Of a stretch of DNA of 53,419 nucleotides, positions 42,663 to 51,380 are shown piece after piece; position 1 is the first letter of the stretch; each line of letters starts with the position of its first letter. The DNA comes from Raoultibacter timonensis. GTDB taxonomy: Bacteria > Actinomycetota > Coriobacteriia > Coriobacteriales > Eggerthellaceae. The DNA is taken from positions 880,240-933,658 of the forward strand of contig NZ_LT964679.1 in assembly GCF_900240215.1 (NCBI RefSeq). Reading direction: 5' to 3'. Position numbers and translations under genes: made by a program. The notes below the pieces were generated by a model. The model ran no database searches and was not told the origin of the DNA. It saw nothing but the letters and a program-made list of their open reading frames with translations.

Positions 42663-43931
42663 ATGGCTATGCAGCCCAGGGGGTCCGATGGGGTATTGTC
42701 CGTCATTCGCGATGCAGACGTATTCTCCTTCTTGCTCGAGGAGATCGGAAGGCTTCGGCCGTGGGATGAATTCAGGGAGCTGCCCATGCCCGCCGAGCTA
42801 GAGCCAGGCGATATGTGGGAAATCGTAGAGTTCCTCAGGAAAGTAGCCTACGGAAAGACCTTCACCTTCAGCCCCAGAGGAGGGGATCCCATCGGCTCGT
42901 CTTGGTATGGGTTCACGTCGGAATCACAATCGCTGATCAACCAGCTCGGCTACCGATCGAGAGCAGGGGGATCGCTGGCAGCCGGAGCAAACGCGTATAT
43001 CAAAAGGACCGGATACATGCCAGCCCATCTATCGGAGCTGGAAGCCGTCGCGTATCGAGAGAACCTTCACGTCGATTACGAAACCATTCGGCGGCTTGCG
43101 ATCGGGGGCGAAAGGCCTGAAACCACCGATGAAATGGTGATCTGGAATGCAATCAAGCTGCGAGAGCAGCTCGAAGCGCGTACAGCTTGCGAACTTGACG
43201 ACTCGTTCCTTTCTTTTTTGATGCAAGGGCTCGACCAGGGGGTCTGCGATACAGGGTACAAACCTAAGCCACACAGGGGAACCGCGTACGACGAATACAG
43301 TCGCCTTTCGCATAAGCATATTCGAGAGAACATTCTTTCGGTACAACAAGGGGAAACCCATCCTATCGTTGCGGTGCTTATGAATTCTGATATCATCTGG
43401 AATAAGCCTCTTTTCCCCCGATGGACGAATTTAATGGAGCTTCTTGTAAGAGAATTCTCCTTTATGAAAATGGGCCTTCCCGTTATGCGGTACGTCCCCT
43501 ACTCGAAATCGGTTCTCGAATGGGAGGAGGACCGACCGAGCGGCGGCTACGGTTACCGATTCAGATTCGGGTGCGCTATCCTCGAAAGCGGTTTTGGGCT
43601 TGATGTGATGCCCTACTACGAGCAGCTGCTGCAGTTCATGAAGGAAGGACTTGACCTGCTGGAGCAAACGATCGATCGAGATTCCCGGAAAAGAGAGTCC
43701 GCGAAGCAAACGGTAAGAAACGATTGCCGTCTAAACCATAGGCAGCGGCAGCTCATCGAATGTCTTATCGACAACCCCAACGCACCCGTCGATGCATGCT
43801 CGCACCAACATGCCAACGGTATCGCCATAAGCACCGCCCACGTAGATCTGAAAAAGCTCGTTGAAATGGGCTATCTGACGCTTTCAGTCGACGGAAAGCG
43901 TCAGATGTTCACCATTGGAAATAAACCATAA
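42663..43931 (+). CDS. Degenerate Fic-domain protein with C-terminal winged helix
   Basis: A 422-residue protein. The middle follows the Fic/DOC layout (GYMPAHLSELEAVAYRENLHVDYETIRRLAIGG, then HPIVAVLMNSD..., then MKMGLPVMRYVPYSKSVLEW), but the HPFxxGNGR catalytic loop is missing, so AMP transfer is unlikely. The last 65 residues form a winged helix (LNHRQRQLIECL...ISTAHVDLKKLVEMGYLTLSVDGKRQMFTIG), as in many Fic proteins. Divergence from the flavoprotein gene suggests a transcriptional regulator of it. The ATG at 42663 is preferred because the frame upstream runs through the palindrome; an ATG at 42489 is possible. Confidence 0.6.
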   Translation: MAMQPRGSDGVLSVIRDADVFSFLLEEIGRLRPWDEFRELPMPAELEPGDMWEIVEFLRKVAYGKTFTFSPRGGDPIGSSWYGFTSESQSLINQLGYRSRAGGSLAAGANAYIKRTGYMPAHLSELEAVAYRENLHVDYETIRRLAIGGERPETTDEMVIWNAIKLREQLEARTACELDDSFLSFLMQGLDQGVCDTGYKPKPHRGTAYDEYSRLSHKHIRENILSVQQGETHPIVAVLMNSDIIWNKPLFPRWTNLMELLVREFSFMKMGLPVMRYVPYSKSVLEWEEDRPSGGYGYRFRFGCAILESGFGLDVMPYYEQLLQFMKEGLDLLEQTIDRDSRKRESAKQTVRNDCRLNHRQRQLIECLIDNPNAPVDACSHQHANGIAISTAHVDLKKLVEMGYLTLSVDGKRQMFTIGNKP

Positions 43932-43934
43932 AGC

Positions 43935-43963
43935 ATGGTTGCGCCGAATCTAAGCGCAACCAT
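43935..43963. terminator. Bidirectional hairpin between convergent genes
   Basis: ATGGTTGCGC (43935-43944) pairs exactly with GCGCAACCAT (43954-43963). It fills the 41-base gap between the Fic-like gene and the second flavoprotein gene. Confidence 0.7.
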
Positions 43964-43972
43964 CTCGACTAG

Positions 43973-45628
43973 CTAGCCCCAGGGATCCAATGCGGCGGCA
44001 TGGGCTCCTGCCGAATATCCGCACAGCGCCTCGGGGACGTTTAGCGCGCCATGGTACAATCGGCTCCAGATCGATCCGAATTCGCCAGCCGAATAGAGCC
44101 GGGGTATCGGATTCCCCTCGTAGTCTACGACCTGATGGTCTCCGTTTCGGGTCGGGCCGCCCTGCACGTTGACGAAACACATGGTCATCTCCACTGCGTA
44201 GAACGGAGCAGCGGATACAGGCGAAAGCGACTTTTCTCTTCCGAACTCGTCTCCGCCTTTAGCGTCGCATGCTGCATTGTAGTCGTTGACGGTCTTTGCC
44301 AGCGCAGTAGCATCAACCCCCATCTTGTCGGCAAGTTCCTCGATGGTATCGGCCTCCAGCACCCAGCCTGCCTCAATCTCTTTGCGGTTGTCGTTGCTCC
44401 ATGTGTACGTCTTGTGCCTACCCGACCATGAGCCATGGGATTCCTCGCTCGACCAAGAGCAGATTGGCTTCTGGCACCGAATGGAATCGAATACGAACCA
44501 GAATGGGAGATTGCGGTATTCCAAATTGATGCCGTCGTAATCGAGTTCGGCAAGAGTCTCTTTGTCATGCGTCGGACGGGGCTTTGATCCAACCTGGCTC
44601 GCCCCCGTCTCGTTCACGAAGCGCCTTCCCTCCCTGTTCACTTGAATCAGGTTCTCGAACTGGTCGAAGCCGTTCTGCATCGCCACTGCGACGCCCGTCT
44701 CTTCGGAAGCCTTGAGCGAGCAGAAGGAGCCCCACTCCGGAAATCCGCAGTGGCGGATCTCGGCGCCGATCCCTTGAGCTAGAATGAGGCCGTCCCCCGT
44801 GTTGTACGGCGTACCGAGGCCGTACACGGGAAAGAGGGGCTCGAACACGTAATTCTCAAGCATGTCGTAGTTGTACTCGAAGCTGCCGCAAGCCATAACG
44901 ACACCCTTTTTCGCCTTTACGTTGCGTTCGGTGCCGTCCGGATCGAGCACCTTAACCCCGAAAACCTCCTTGGTATCTTGATCGAATATGAGTCCGATGA
45001 CCGGAGTCTCGTAGTTAACCAAAATGTTCTCGTTCTTGTCGATCGAAGAATTTAAAGAGTCCCAGAAGGTTGCCGACATCAGAAGCTTGTCAATTCCTTC
45101 GGATACGTCATCTTTGCCCCAAACACCGACCGAGGGATTGTCAGCAAGCTCCATGATGGTATAGGGCACCCCAACGCTATCCAGCCAGGGTACAAGTCCT
45201 TCCATATCCGATACGAATCCGGCAATCTCTTCATCGGTCACATTCGCTGCCGTCCAGCGCCGAAACACGGCCCGAGCACCCTCGGTATTGCCATTAACCA
45301 AATAAGCAGCCCCCTCGCACACGGTTGAATTGCCGCCCGCGAACTCCTTCGGAGCTTTTTCGAATACTTGCACTTCTGCCCCGTCGAGCGCCGCCTGCAG
45401 GGCTGCGGAGGCGCCTGCGCCGCCAAAACCCATTACCGCTACATCGGTCTCGGAATCCCACGCAATCTCATCAGCTCCTACCACTTGCGTCGAAGCGACG
45501 GCGCCGTTGCCTTCGGAACAACCTGCAAGGCCCAGTCCGGCAGCAGCCATTGCGGCGCCGGCCAATCCAAGAAACCCCCGCCTCGACATCGCATTTTGCA
45601 TGACGACCCTTTTTTCTTTCCCCTCCAT
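43973..45628 (-). CDS. Second TAT-exported FAD-dependent reductase
   Basis: A 551-residue flavoprotein related to that at 40844. The signal is twin-arginine with lipobox (SRRGFLGLAGAAMAAAGLGLAGC). The FAD loop VMGFGGAGASAALQAALDGAEVQVFEKAPKEFAGGNS and the closing VDYEGNPIPRLYSAGEFGSIWSRLYHGALNVPEALCGYSAGAHAA place it in the fumarate-reductase flavoprotein superfamily. The ATG at 45628 follows AAAGGAGAG. It is divergent from a LysR gene. The C-terminal active-site region differs from the first flavoprotein, so a different substrate is likely. Confidence 0.88.
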   Translation of the reverse strand: MEGKEKRVVMQNAMSRRGFLGLAGAAMAAAGLGLAGCSEGNGAVASTQVVGADEIAWDSETDVAVMGFGGAGASAALQAALDGAEVQVFEKAPKEFAGGNSTVCEGAAYLVNGNTEGARAVFRRWTAANVTDEEIAGFVSDMEGLVPWLDSVGVPYTIMELADNPSVGVWGKDDVSEGIDKLLMSATFWDSLNSSIDKNENILVNYETPVIGLIFDQDTKEVFGVKVLDPDGTERNVKAKKGVVMACGSFEYNYDMLENYVFEPLFPVYGLGTPYNTGDGLILAQGIGAEIRHCGFPEWGSFCSLKASEETGVAVAMQNGFDQFENLIQVNREGRRFVNETGASQVGSKPRPTHDKETLAELDYDGINLEYRNLPFWFVFDSIRCQKPICSWSSEESHGSWSGRHKTYTWSNDNRKEIEAGWVLEADTIEELADKMGVDATALAKTVNDYNAACDAKGGDEFGREKSLSPVSAAPFYAVEMTMCFVNVQGGPTRNGDHQVVDYEGNPIPRLYSAGEFGSIWSRLYHGALNVPEALCGYSAGAHAAALDPWG

Positions 45629-45745
45629 TGCTCTCTCCTTTCAAAAGTTACGGAAACCCTCCGCTTGAGCACAGTATGTGAAATTCCGAGCGTATCGTAC
45701 AAATGCGACTATTCCACGATGTGGCGCATCGCACGCATTTTAATA

Positions 45746-45780
45746 AGCACCTACTATGGCGATATGGTATAGTAGGTGCT
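45746..45780. promoter_or_regulatory. 12-bp inverted repeat, candidate LysR operator
   Basis: AGCACCTACTAT (45746-45757) and ATAGTAGGTGCT (45769-45780) are exact inverse copies 11 bases apart, between the second flavoprotein gene and the LysR gene. LysR proteins bind such dyads in divergent promoters. Confidence 0.6.
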
Positions 45781-45833
45781 CGGGAGCGGTTTTCGTTGCT
45801 TTGTGCTCGTCGAAACGTAATGGGAGGTCTACA

Positions 45834-46766
45834 ATGCAGATAGAGCTTCTCGAAGAGTTCGTCGTACTGTCGGTCACCAAGAACTTTAGCGAAGCAGCCA
45901 TTCGGCTGAACATGGCGCAGCCAACCCTCAGCAGGCACATGGGCATTCTCGAAAAAGAGCTCGGGTTTTCGCTTCTGAACAGGACGAGACCTCTTACACT
46001 CACCCCCAACGGAAGAAACTTCCTTCCTTTCGCCACAGAGGTAGCGGGGTCGTACGGCGCTCTAAAAAAATTCGCCCAATCCGTCAAAGGGATTTCGTAT
46101 CACGAGCTAAGCGTTCAAGATTTGTCTTTTTCCCCTCTTGCCCATAACTTGCTCTCCAAAGCCGAGAATACCATGGCAATGATGCGTAGCGACATAGTGT
46201 TCCGACACGTTGACCCGAAGGCGGGCAAAAGCCTGGATTCCCTCTTTGAGGACGGAACTCTCGACATAGGATTCGTCCAAGGATTCAGCAAGGGGTCCGC
46301 AATCATCGAGCCAATCGTGGATGAGCACATCGATATCGTCGAGATTCCTAGACTCCAGCGAAAGCTCAGCTTCATCGGAAAGAAAAGCAATCCAGTCCTT
46401 GCTGATGAATCAGCTGATTTAAGGAACTATGAAGGGGTGAAGTTCCTCTCGCCCACCGAACGCTATCTCGATATATTCAGGGACAGTTTTACTCGATTCT
46501 GCGAAAAGCACGGTGGGTTTACCCCGACTTTTGACTTCAGGGAGACCGATGTACACCGCAACTTCTACGCCCAAGACCCGGGGCAAAGCGTGTTTGTCGT
46601 TTCCCATCACGACGATCTTGCCAATCCGATTCTCCCCGATTGGCTTTCAAATGAAATGAGAAAAATCGTATTCGACGATTGTCTCATCCGTACATACGCC
46701 ATGTATCGGAAAAACGAGGCCAGCGGAAAAACGAAAGGTTTCGTGGATATTCTGGTCAGCCAATAG
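45834..46766 (+). CDS. LysR family transcriptional regulator
   Basis: A 310-residue LysR protein. The winged helix is typical (IELLEEFVVLSVTKNFSEAAIRLNMAQPTLSRHMGILEKELGFSLLNR), and the remaining two thirds form the periplasmic-binding-protein-like effector domain. The ATG at 45834 follows GGGAGG. Its position and the inverted repeat between it and the flavoprotein gene suggest that it controls that gene in response to the substrate. Confidence 0.92.
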   Translation: MQIELLEEFVVLSVTKNFSEAAIRLNMAQPTLSRHMGILEKELGFSLLNRTRPLTLTPNGRNFLPFATEVAGSYGALKKFAQSVKGISYHELSVQDLSFSPLAHNLLSKAENTMAMMRSDIVFRHVDPKAGKSLDSLFEDGTLDIGFVQGFSKGSAIIEPIVDEHIDIVEIPRLQRKLSFIGKKSNPVLADESADLRNYEGVKFLSPTERYLDIFRDSFTRFCEKHGGFTPTFDFRETDVHRNFYAQDPGQSVFVVSHHDDLANPILPDWLSNEMRKIVFDDCLIRTYAMYRKNEASGKTKGFVDILVSQ

Positions 46767-46819
46767 ACAAGATCGACCGCTGTAGAACCACTACCCTTTT
46801 CTAAAATCCCCCTTGTCTC

Positions 46820-47065
46820 CTACTCGGCGCTATCAGCAGAACACGACGCTGCCTTCCCGTAGCCGGTATCTTCGCCCTTTTCGCACATTCCGTTAATGCG
46901 TTCGATGGCGGCGGACAAGGTCTTCGCGTCCTTAGATGGAATCCGCTTGGTAGAGCGAATTCCCAAGGTTCTATTCGAAGGGTTTTCGAATGCTCCGACA
47001 TCAGTATCGTACGAGCCGAAGTGCTTGTTGAAAATGCAGTACCCCCCCGTTACCCCTAGTCGCAT
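46820..47065 (-). pseudogene. Flavoprotein gene relic
   Basis: An 81-codon frame whose end (AKTLSAAIERINGMCEKGEDTGYGKAA) matches the ExxLxxTVxRYNxLCxKGEDxDFGKP segment of fumarate-reductase-like flavoproteins such as the two encoded nearby, then breaks off at SCSADSAE. Neither the FAD loop nor the C-terminal domain is present. Likely a decayed third paralogue. Confidence 0.45.
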
Positions 47066-47454
47066 GGAAGGGCATAACCGTGTTTATGTCGCGGAGGCTC
47101 TCGCTATTGAAATCCACCTAGGCATTACCCTGGTATCCGTATCGACTATTCCCGTTCTGCTATTTCGTTGCTCCCGACAACCCTATTTGTCCCAATAGAT
47201 GGCAATTAATCGCCTTATGGCCGATGCAAATAGCAAACATACACAAAACCGTCCCCTTGCAAGACTAACTGCATGTTTGAGGCAATTCAGATTACAATTA
47301 AGGATCAAAAGCACATTGGTTAATCAACCTATAAGTTGATTTTCTTTTCAAGTTGCTTTGTTTTGCCCAGAGGAATGCCGTTTTCGGGCGCGGCGGGCCA
47401 GCCCCCTGGCATGCAATGCAGGGGGCGGTATGCGGAATCGGCCGTTGCCGCTGG
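47066..47454. other. Gene-poor stretch between relics
   Basis: About 390 AT-richer bases without a credible gene. It contains GCAATTCAGATTACAATTAA (47282-47301), an inverted relative of the 28-bp repeats, and TTGCAAGACT (47258) as also seen at 37414. Confidence 0.4.
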
Positions 47455-48182
47455 CTACACCGCAACCGGCAACGGCTCGTAGTAGGTACCGTTCGCCAGC
47501 GTCGCGTAGACCGCCTCTACGCGCCTGCGCGCCAGGGCAAGGCACGCCTGCTGATGGGTCTTGCCCTCAGCGAGCTTCTTCTTGCAGTAGGCCTCTTCTT
47601 GCGAGCCTTCCTTGAACGCTGCTAGGGCCGCCGACTGCACGAAGGCGCTCTTCGGTCGGCGGTTGCCGCCCCTGCGCTTCTTGCTTTTCTTAATCATACC
47701 GGATTCCTTCTTCACGGGCGCCACGCCCGCATACGAGGCCAGATGGTGGGCGTTCGCGAAGCGGCTGATTCCGCTGCGGCCTCGGGGCGGTCGCCCACAA
47801 GTTCGATGTTACGCGGGGCGCTGCGGGCCGTGTCGGCAATGATGAACGCATCGATGACATCCGTCTTGTCTTCGCCATAAGTCTCTGCCACTTGCCTGAA
47901 TTTGCGCGGCGGAATGTGCGCCACGTCCATGCCCATGTCCTTGGCGACAGCCACAGTGGGTCTGCCGAACGACCCGCACTGGTCGACCGTCACGAGCATG
48001 CGAGCGCCCCCGAGCCTACTCGCCTTCGCGAGCGCCTTGCGGATTTCCGCCTCGTCCTGGGCCGCGGATCCGCTCGTAAGAGGCTTGCCGCAGTTGCGGT
48101 CGAGCGCGACCATGCAGTGGCTTGCCTTGCCGACGTCGATGCCGCAGAACACGTCGTATCCGACGATCTCCGACCTTTTCAT
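47455..48182 (-). pseudogene. IS110 family transposase, internally deleted and frameshifted
   Basis: The 5' part (47712-48182) is the DEDD RuvC-like domain of IS110 transposases (CGIDVGKASHCMVALD, VTVDQCGSFG, DKTDVIDAFIIADTA). The 3' part (47455-47724, another frame) is the C-terminal domain around the catalytic Ser (LASYAGVAPVKKESGMIKKSKKRRGGN). The middle of a normal 400-residue enzyme is missing and the junction near 47750-47770 shifts frame. The element cannot make active transposase. Confidence 0.8.
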
Positions 48183-48518
48183 CCATCCTCCAATCGAACG
48201 ATGCTAGGGCTGGCGCATTCGTCGGGACGTCCATCTTCGGCAGAATTCTACGAGCATCAGGCAGCAACCTTATGAGCGATAAACGGACGCCACGGAACCC
48301 GGTGGCATGATTAACCAGGTCTTTGAAGACAATTGCAATGAGCCGGTGTCCAGGCCCCGCGACGGCCAGCAGGAAGGCCATGCATTAGCGCTTCCTAAAG
48401 AGCAGGTTATGCCAAGCGGTTCTGCATATCTCCCGAAGAGAAAACAGCATTCCCGCCTTTCGCCTCGCATAATATACCCTCAGGACGTTATTGCCATTGA
48501 AAACTAAATTCGCATCGG
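48183..48518. other. Non-coding flank of the IS110 remnant
   Basis: No credible gene. In IS110 elements the region just upstream of the transposase start encodes the bridge RNA; 48183 to about 48370 is the equivalent place here. I could not fold it into a convincing bridge RNA. The rest leads to the 3' end of the anchor subunit gene. Confidence 0.35.
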
Positions 48519-49370
48519 CTACATTCCTACCGTCATATGCATAGCGTAAAACGGGACCCTGACGACAATTGCCGCGAAAACGGCCAAGGCGAGCCCGATG
48601 CAGGTTGGAACCGCGCCCAGGCGGCGCCTCTTCATCAGGCAGACAACGCTGACCCCGTAGCCGGAAAGTGCAAGCACGCCGAAAGCAGCGATGCACACGC
48701 CGTAATAGGGAACGAGGACGTCGGCGGTCCGATAGGAGTCCCGGATCCCCGCGAGCTCGGCGTTCTGCATAGCAAGGAGGACGACGCTCGCAAGCGCTGC
48801 GAGAAAGCCGACGGCAAAGAGCAGCCAGACGCACGATCTCGGAGTGTCGTCCTTCGCTAGAGCAAACGACGCGCAGCAGAGCAGCGGAGACGTCGTCAAT
48901 GCGGTCGACCAGAGGGAAGCGGGCACGTACGGAGAATCCCACGTCGGTATCGTCGGTATTGAATAGACGACCGATATCCTCGAGACCAGCCAGAACGCGG
49001 CGACCGATGCAGCGGTGAGCCAAATCTTCTTTGCAACTGGGGACATCCCTTTCGTGAACGTGGTGAGCCAGAACAGCCATGCGAGCGAGAGGAAGGCGAC
49101 AGCGGCGAGGACCTCGTTGGAGAGAGGCGATCGGCCCGCACCGGTGAGGACGTAGAGCGCGTTGCTCGGGGTGCCGAGATGGGTAGCCGAGGCGATGAGG
49201 CCGACCATGCACGATGCTATGGGAACCGCTAGGTACCGCTCGAGACGCAGCGCCGCCGCCGAACGCGCGGGAAGCGACACTATGCGGGCGCTCATGAAAG
49301 CGAACGCGATCGCTCCGGCGGGAGCCAGCACGGTGAACAGCATGAGGGCTATGCGGATATCGGTTCCCAT
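48519..49370 (-). CDS. DmsC-type membrane anchor subunit
   Basis: A 283-residue protein with about eight membrane helices, resembling DmsC, which ties the catalytic and iron-sulfur subunits to the membrane and oxidises menaquinol. HLGTPSNALYVLTGAGRSPLSNEVL matches the family's H-G-P-x-x-A...SPLSREIL box, including the His implicated in quinol oxidation. It is the last gene of the operon, 13 bases after the chaperone gene. Confidence 0.88.
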   Translation of the reverse strand: MGTDIRIALMLFTVLAPAGAIAFAFMSARIVSLPARSAAALRLERYLAVPIASCMVGLIASATHLGTPSNALYVLTGAGRSPLSNEVLAAVAFLSLAWLFWLTTFTKGMSPVAKKIWLTAASVAAFWLVSRISVVYSIPTIPTWDSPYVPASLWSTALTTSPLLCCASFALAKDDTPRSCVWLLFAVGFLAALASVVLLAMQNAELAGIRDSYRTADVLVPYYGVCIAAFGVLALSGYGVSVVCLMKRRRLGAVPTCIGLALAVFAAIVVRVPFYAMHMTVGM

Positions 49371-49383
49371 GGGCTTTTCCCGC

Positions 49384-50010
49384 TTAGCGGTAGAGCCGCT
49401 TCTCGCTCGCCGACACGCCGAGCTCCGACGTTACCCCGTCGAGCGTCGCCGCCGTCAGCTTCGCGAGGCCGCAGTACAGCGTTCCCGGCGACGCTTCCCC
49501 AAGAAGCTCCAGGTAGCGCGGCGCCCACGGCATCAGATGGTCGGAAAGGTACTCGGCAACGAGATGGGGCTTGTTTTCGGCGAGCCACCCGAGCAGGACG
49601 AGCATCTTGCCTATATGGTCGGCGGGCTCCCTGCCCCCCTCGCTCTCGCGGATCTCGATGCCGCTTCGCCGCATCCACTGGCAGAGCTCGAGGTTCGAAT
49701 TGCCGAACACGACCTCGTCGGGATCGAGGTACACGGATCCCCACGCGGGCGCTTCGAAGTGCCCGGGTCCGACGAAAAGCCTCTTGTACTCGTCGCCGAG
49801 ATCTTCGATCGGAACAGCTGCCCCTTCCCCTATGAGCTTGGAGGCATCGCGAAGCTCGCGTTCCCCGCCGAAGGGCCACTCTTCGCGGTCCAGCGCTTCG
49901 CCAAGCGATACGATTGCTTTTCGGACATCGTCTTTCCTCGGATCTTGCAGGTACAGCGAACCAAGGATCACACTGCACGAAGCTACCGCTTCGTTAAATG
50001 ATTCGTTCAT
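49384..50010 (-). CDS. TorD/DmsD family molybdoenzyme chaperone
   Basis: A 208-residue all-helical cytoplasmic protein with the family pattern YKRLFVGPGHFEAPAWGSVYLDPDEVVFGNS and HIGKMLVLLGWLAE. Such chaperones bind the twin-arginine signal of the catalytic subunit until the cofactor is inserted. The ATG at 50010 follows TTTAGGAG; the frame is open upstream into the iron-sulfur gene without a site. Operon position confirms the role. Confidence 0.87.
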   Translation of the reverse strand: MNESFNEAVASCSVILGSLYLQDPRKDDVRKAIVSLGEALDREEWPFGGERELRDASKLIGEGAAVPIEDLGDEYKRLFVGPGHFEAPAWGSVYLDPDEVVFGNSNLELCQWMRRSGIEIRESEGGREPADHIGKMLVLLGWLAENKPHLVAEYLSDHLMPWAPRYLELLGEASPGTLYCGLAKLTAATLDGVTSELGVSASEKRLYR

Positions 50011-50027
50011 GAGCACAGCTCCTAAAT

Positions 50028-50639
50028 CTAAACTTCCTTCTCGTTTGCGACGTGCCCCGTCAAGTCGCCGGGTTCGCGCGCGGCCGGACAGGGCCTGATC
50101 ACAATGTTCGGACTGGTATGCACGGGATCGGGCATCGGCGCGATCGAGTTCACGACGCTCGCCTTCTGGCGGAAGCCGCTTATCTCGCCGAAGTCGAGGG
50201 CCCTCATCGGGCAGGCCCTGACGCAGATCGGGTCCAAGCCCTCGAGAATGCGCTCGACGCAGCCGTCGCACTTCGTGCTCTGCCGCGTATCCTCGCTCAC
50301 CTTGGGGGCACCGTACGGACACGAAAGTTCGCAATAGCCGCAGCCGACGCACACGTGCGTGTCAACCAGGACAAGCCCGTGCTCGTCTTTGTGCATGGCC
50401 CCGGTCGGGCACACGTGGACGCAGACCGGGTTGCCGCAGTGGTTGCACGATATCGAGAGATGGTACATGAAGGCGTCCTGCCGCCACGCCCCGTTTTCCA
50501 TCGCCCATGCCCCGCCCTCGTAGTCGAAGACCTTCCTGAACGATACATCCGCTCCAAGGTCCTTGTAATCTTTACAGGCGAGCATGCAGGTCTTGCAACC
50601 CGTGCACCGTGCGCTATCGAAGTAGAACCCGTACTGCAT
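50028..50639 (-). CDS. DmsB-type iron-sulfur subunit, copy 1
   Basis: A 203-residue electron-transfer subunit for four [4Fe-4S] clusters. Cysteine groups: CTGCKTCMLACK, CNHCGNPVCVHVCP, CVGCGYCELSCP and CDGC...CVRACP, the DmsB pattern. It starts MQYGFYFDSARCTGC after GGAGGG. It is a paralogue of the protein at 50744, with the same YYG-type start and a shared ending (VANE). Confidence 0.93.
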   Translation of the reverse strand: MQYGFYFDSARCTGCKTCMLACKDYKDLGADVSFRKVFDYEGGAWAMENGAWRQDAFMYHLSISCNHCGNPVCVHVCPTGAMHKDEHGLVLVDTHVCVGCGYCELSCPYGAPKVSEDTRQSTKCDGCVERILEGLDPICVRACPMRALDFGEISGFRQKASVVNSIAPMPDPVHTSPNIVIRPCPAAREPGDLTGHVANEKEV

Positions 50640-50694
50640 CGTCCCTCCAGCAGCTGTCTTTCGCGTGAAGCTATTCTACCATCCGCCCGCCCCT

Positions 50695-50724
50695 GGTCCC
50701 CGCCGTTTGCGCGCGGCGGGGACC
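50695..50724. terminator. Hairpin between the two iron-sulfur genes
   Basis: GGTCCCCGCCG (50695-50705) pairs exactly with CGGCGGGGACC (50714-50724). It lies inside the operon, 20 bases after the first-transcribed iron-sulfur gene. It may reduce read-through or set mRNA stability. Confidence 0.65.
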
Positions 50725-50743
50725 GCGGTTTCGAGCCGTCCCG

Positions 50744-51367
50744 TTAAACGACTTCGAGCTCGTTTGCAACGAAGCCCGAACCTGCATCGGGCGCCTCGGC
50801 GGCCGGGCACGTGTTCAGTACCAGGTTCGGCGCCGTTTCGGCCGGATCGGGCAGGGGGAGAAGCTGCGCGAGGTCGCCGTGTTCGGCGCGAAGGTCCTCG
50901 ATATCGCCGAATTCCAGCGCGCGCATGAGGCACGCCTCGACGCAGACGGGCTGCTTGCCCCCTTTCACGCGGTCGAAGCAGCCGTCGCACTTGCGAGACT
51001 TCCTGAGATCGAAATCGAGTCGCGGCGCATCGTAGGGGCACGCCTCGCCGCATGTTCCGCATCCGATGCACTTCTCGCCGTCGATGCGCACCAACCCCGT
51101 ATCGGAATCCTTTTCGATGGCGCCCTGCGGGCAATTAGCGAAACAGGCGGGGTTGTCGCAGTGATTGCACGAGTCGGAGACGTGGTACACAAACGCCGAG
51201 GAAGCCCATGCGCCTTGGTCGTCCTGCGCCCAAACGCCGCCCTCGTAGTCGTACACGCGGCGGAAGAGGATGTTCGTACCGAGATCGTTGTAGTCCTTGC
51301 ATGCGAGCTCGCATGTCTTGCAGCCCGTGCAGCGAGAGCTATCGAAGTAAAAGCCGAATTGAGTCAT
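50744..51367 (-). CDS. DmsB-type iron-sulfur subunit, copy 2
   Basis: A 207-residue paralogue of the protein at 50028, with the same four cluster motifs (CTGCKTCELACK, CNHCDNPACFANCP, CIGCGTCGEACP, CDGC...CVEACL). In the last group a Leu replaces the usual Pro after Cys. Start after GGGGAG. It lies 13 bases after the catalytic gene, so it is the more likely direct partner; copy 1 may serve a second catalytic subunit. Confidence 0.93.
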   Translation of the reverse strand: MTQFGFYFDSSRCTGCKTCELACKDYNDLGTNILFRRVYDYEGGVWAQDDQGAWASSAFVYHVSDSCNHCDNPACFANCPQGAIEKDSDTGLVRIDGEKCIGCGTCGEACPYDAPRLDFDLRKSRKCDGCFDRVKGGKQPVCVEACLMRALEFGDIEDLRAEHGDLAQLLPLPDPAETAPNLVLNTCPAAEAPDAGSGFVANELEVV

Positions 51368-51380
51368 CGCTCATCTCCCC

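Noticed and set aside
48385..49212. 275-codon - strand frame overlapping the anchor subunit gene
   Set aside because: Arg/His/Cys-rich out-of-frame shadow; the DmsC-type frame has proper membrane helices.
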